Shown piece after piece: positions 5,253 through 5,714 of a DNA stretch of 5,714 nt. The position numbers and the translations under genes are program-made. How positions within the stretch are numbered: the stretch's first letter is position 1; each line of letters begins with the position of its first letter. The notes under the pieces were generated by a model that saw only the letters and a program-made list of their open reading frames with translations, did not search any database and had not been told where the DNA came from. Source of the DNA: an uncultured Saprospiraceae bacterium (lineage in GTDB: Bacteria > Bacteroidota > Bacteroidia > Chitinophagales > Saprospiraceae); contig CALHKJ010000273.1 in assembly GCA_938033975.1 (NCBI GenBank), positions 1-5,714 of the forward strand, given 5' to 3'.

Positions 5253-5714
5253 ATGACCTATCAAATTAAAGACCTAGAAGACTACAAGAGAGTTTATAAT
5301 GAAAGTATCTCAGACCCTGATACTTTTTGGGCAGAACAAGCCAATACATTTCAATGGATTAAGAAATGGGAAAAGGTTCATGATTGCGACATAGAAAAAC
5401 CAGACGTCAATTGGTTTGTTGGAGGAAAATTAAATATTACTCAAAACTGCCTTGATAGGCATATTGAAAAAAATGGTAATGATCTTGCATTGATCTGGGA
5501 ACCAAATGACCCAAATTCAAATTCCAAAAATTATACTTATAAAGAATTATTAGATGAGGTTTGCAAATGTGCAAATGCTCTTAAATCAAATGGAATTGAA
5601 AAAGGAGATCGAGTCATTCTGTATATGCCTATGGTTCCTGAACTGGCAATCGCCGTTCTTGCTTGTGCAAGAATAGGTGCAATTCACTCGGTCGTTTTTG
5701 CGGGATTTTCTGCA
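5253..5714 (+). CDS. acs: Acetyl-CoA synthetase, AMP-forming (N-terminal part; continues beyond window)
   Basis: This enzyme activates acetate with ATP and CoA to acetyl-CoA through acetyl-AMP. The 154 codons seen are about a quarter of a usual Acs (about 630-650 residues). Residues about 10-65 are the family's N-terminal region: YKRVYNESISDPDTFWAEQA, then WEKVHDCDIEKPDVNWFVGG and KLNITQNCLDRH. The start of the AMP-binding fold follows: ALIWEPNDPN (79-88), YTYKELLDEVCKCANAL (94-110), GIEKGDRVILYMPMVPE (114-130), and ARIGAIHSVVFAGFSA (139-154), which is near-invariant in acetyl- and propionyl-CoA synthetases. The ATP-binding loop, the acyl-pocket Trp and the acetylatable Lys lie off the right edge, so acetate versus propionate preference cannot be read here. 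The ATG at 5253 gives the normal family N-terminus. No Shine-Dalgarno is visible. It diverges from the pccB-like operon across a 103-bp gap. Confidence 0.95.
   Translation, partial: MTYQIKDLEDYKRVYNESISDPDTFWAEQANTFQWIKKWEKVHDCDIEKPDVNWFVGGKLNITQNCLDRHIEKNGNDLALIWEPNDPNSNSKNYTYKELLDEVCKCANALKSNGIEKGDRVILYMPMVPELAIAVLACARIGAIHSVVFAGFSA

Overview
The window suggests a low-GC member of the Bacteroidota, probably a Cytophagales- or Flavobacteriales-like bacterium. Four things point there. Starts lack Shine-Dalgarno sequences and have AT-rich leaders. Several intergenic regions carry -7 boxes matching or nearly matching the Bacteroidota consensus TAnnTTTG. There is a large OmpA-family protein with a beta-barrel, a thrombospondin type 3 array and an OmpA domain. 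Ribosomal protein S16 has a long Ala/Glu/Pro-rich tail. The genus cannot be set from the sequence alone.

Layout, left to right. rpsP (S16, minus strand) runs off the left edge with its tail unfinished, and its 5' leader holds a hairpin. The divergent purE (plus strand) encodes the class I N5-CAIR mutase of purine synthesis. purE converges on a minus-strand OmpA-family gene, and the two share a bidirectional terminator whose stem contains the purE stop codon. A 187-bp AT-rich spacer with inverted repeats and a promoter-like box separates the ompA-like gene from a two-gene minus-strand operon. That operon is a biotin-dependent acyl-CoA carboxylase carboxyltransferase subunit (pccB-like), followed after 2 bases by a short single-domain asparaginase-like protein. 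Divergent from the operon, acs (acetyl-CoA synthetase) starts on the plus strand and runs off the right edge.

How the genes fit together. Most are housekeeping genes: translation, purine synthesis, cell envelope, and C2/C3 acyl-CoA metabolism. The right side has a plausible metabolic theme. Acs activates acetate (and in related enzymes propionate) to the CoA ester, and the carboxyltransferase carboxylates a short acyl-CoA, most likely propionyl-CoA. The two are read from a compact divergent promoter region of about 100 bp. The biotin carboxylase and biotin carrier partners are not in the window.

I found no mobile element, CRISPR array, tRNA, rRNA or defence-like system, and no clear sign of an undescribed system. 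The items most worth a second look are the rpsP leader hairpin, the repeat-built S16 tail, the short asparaginase coupled to the carboxylase gene, and the interleaved acs/pccB promoters.
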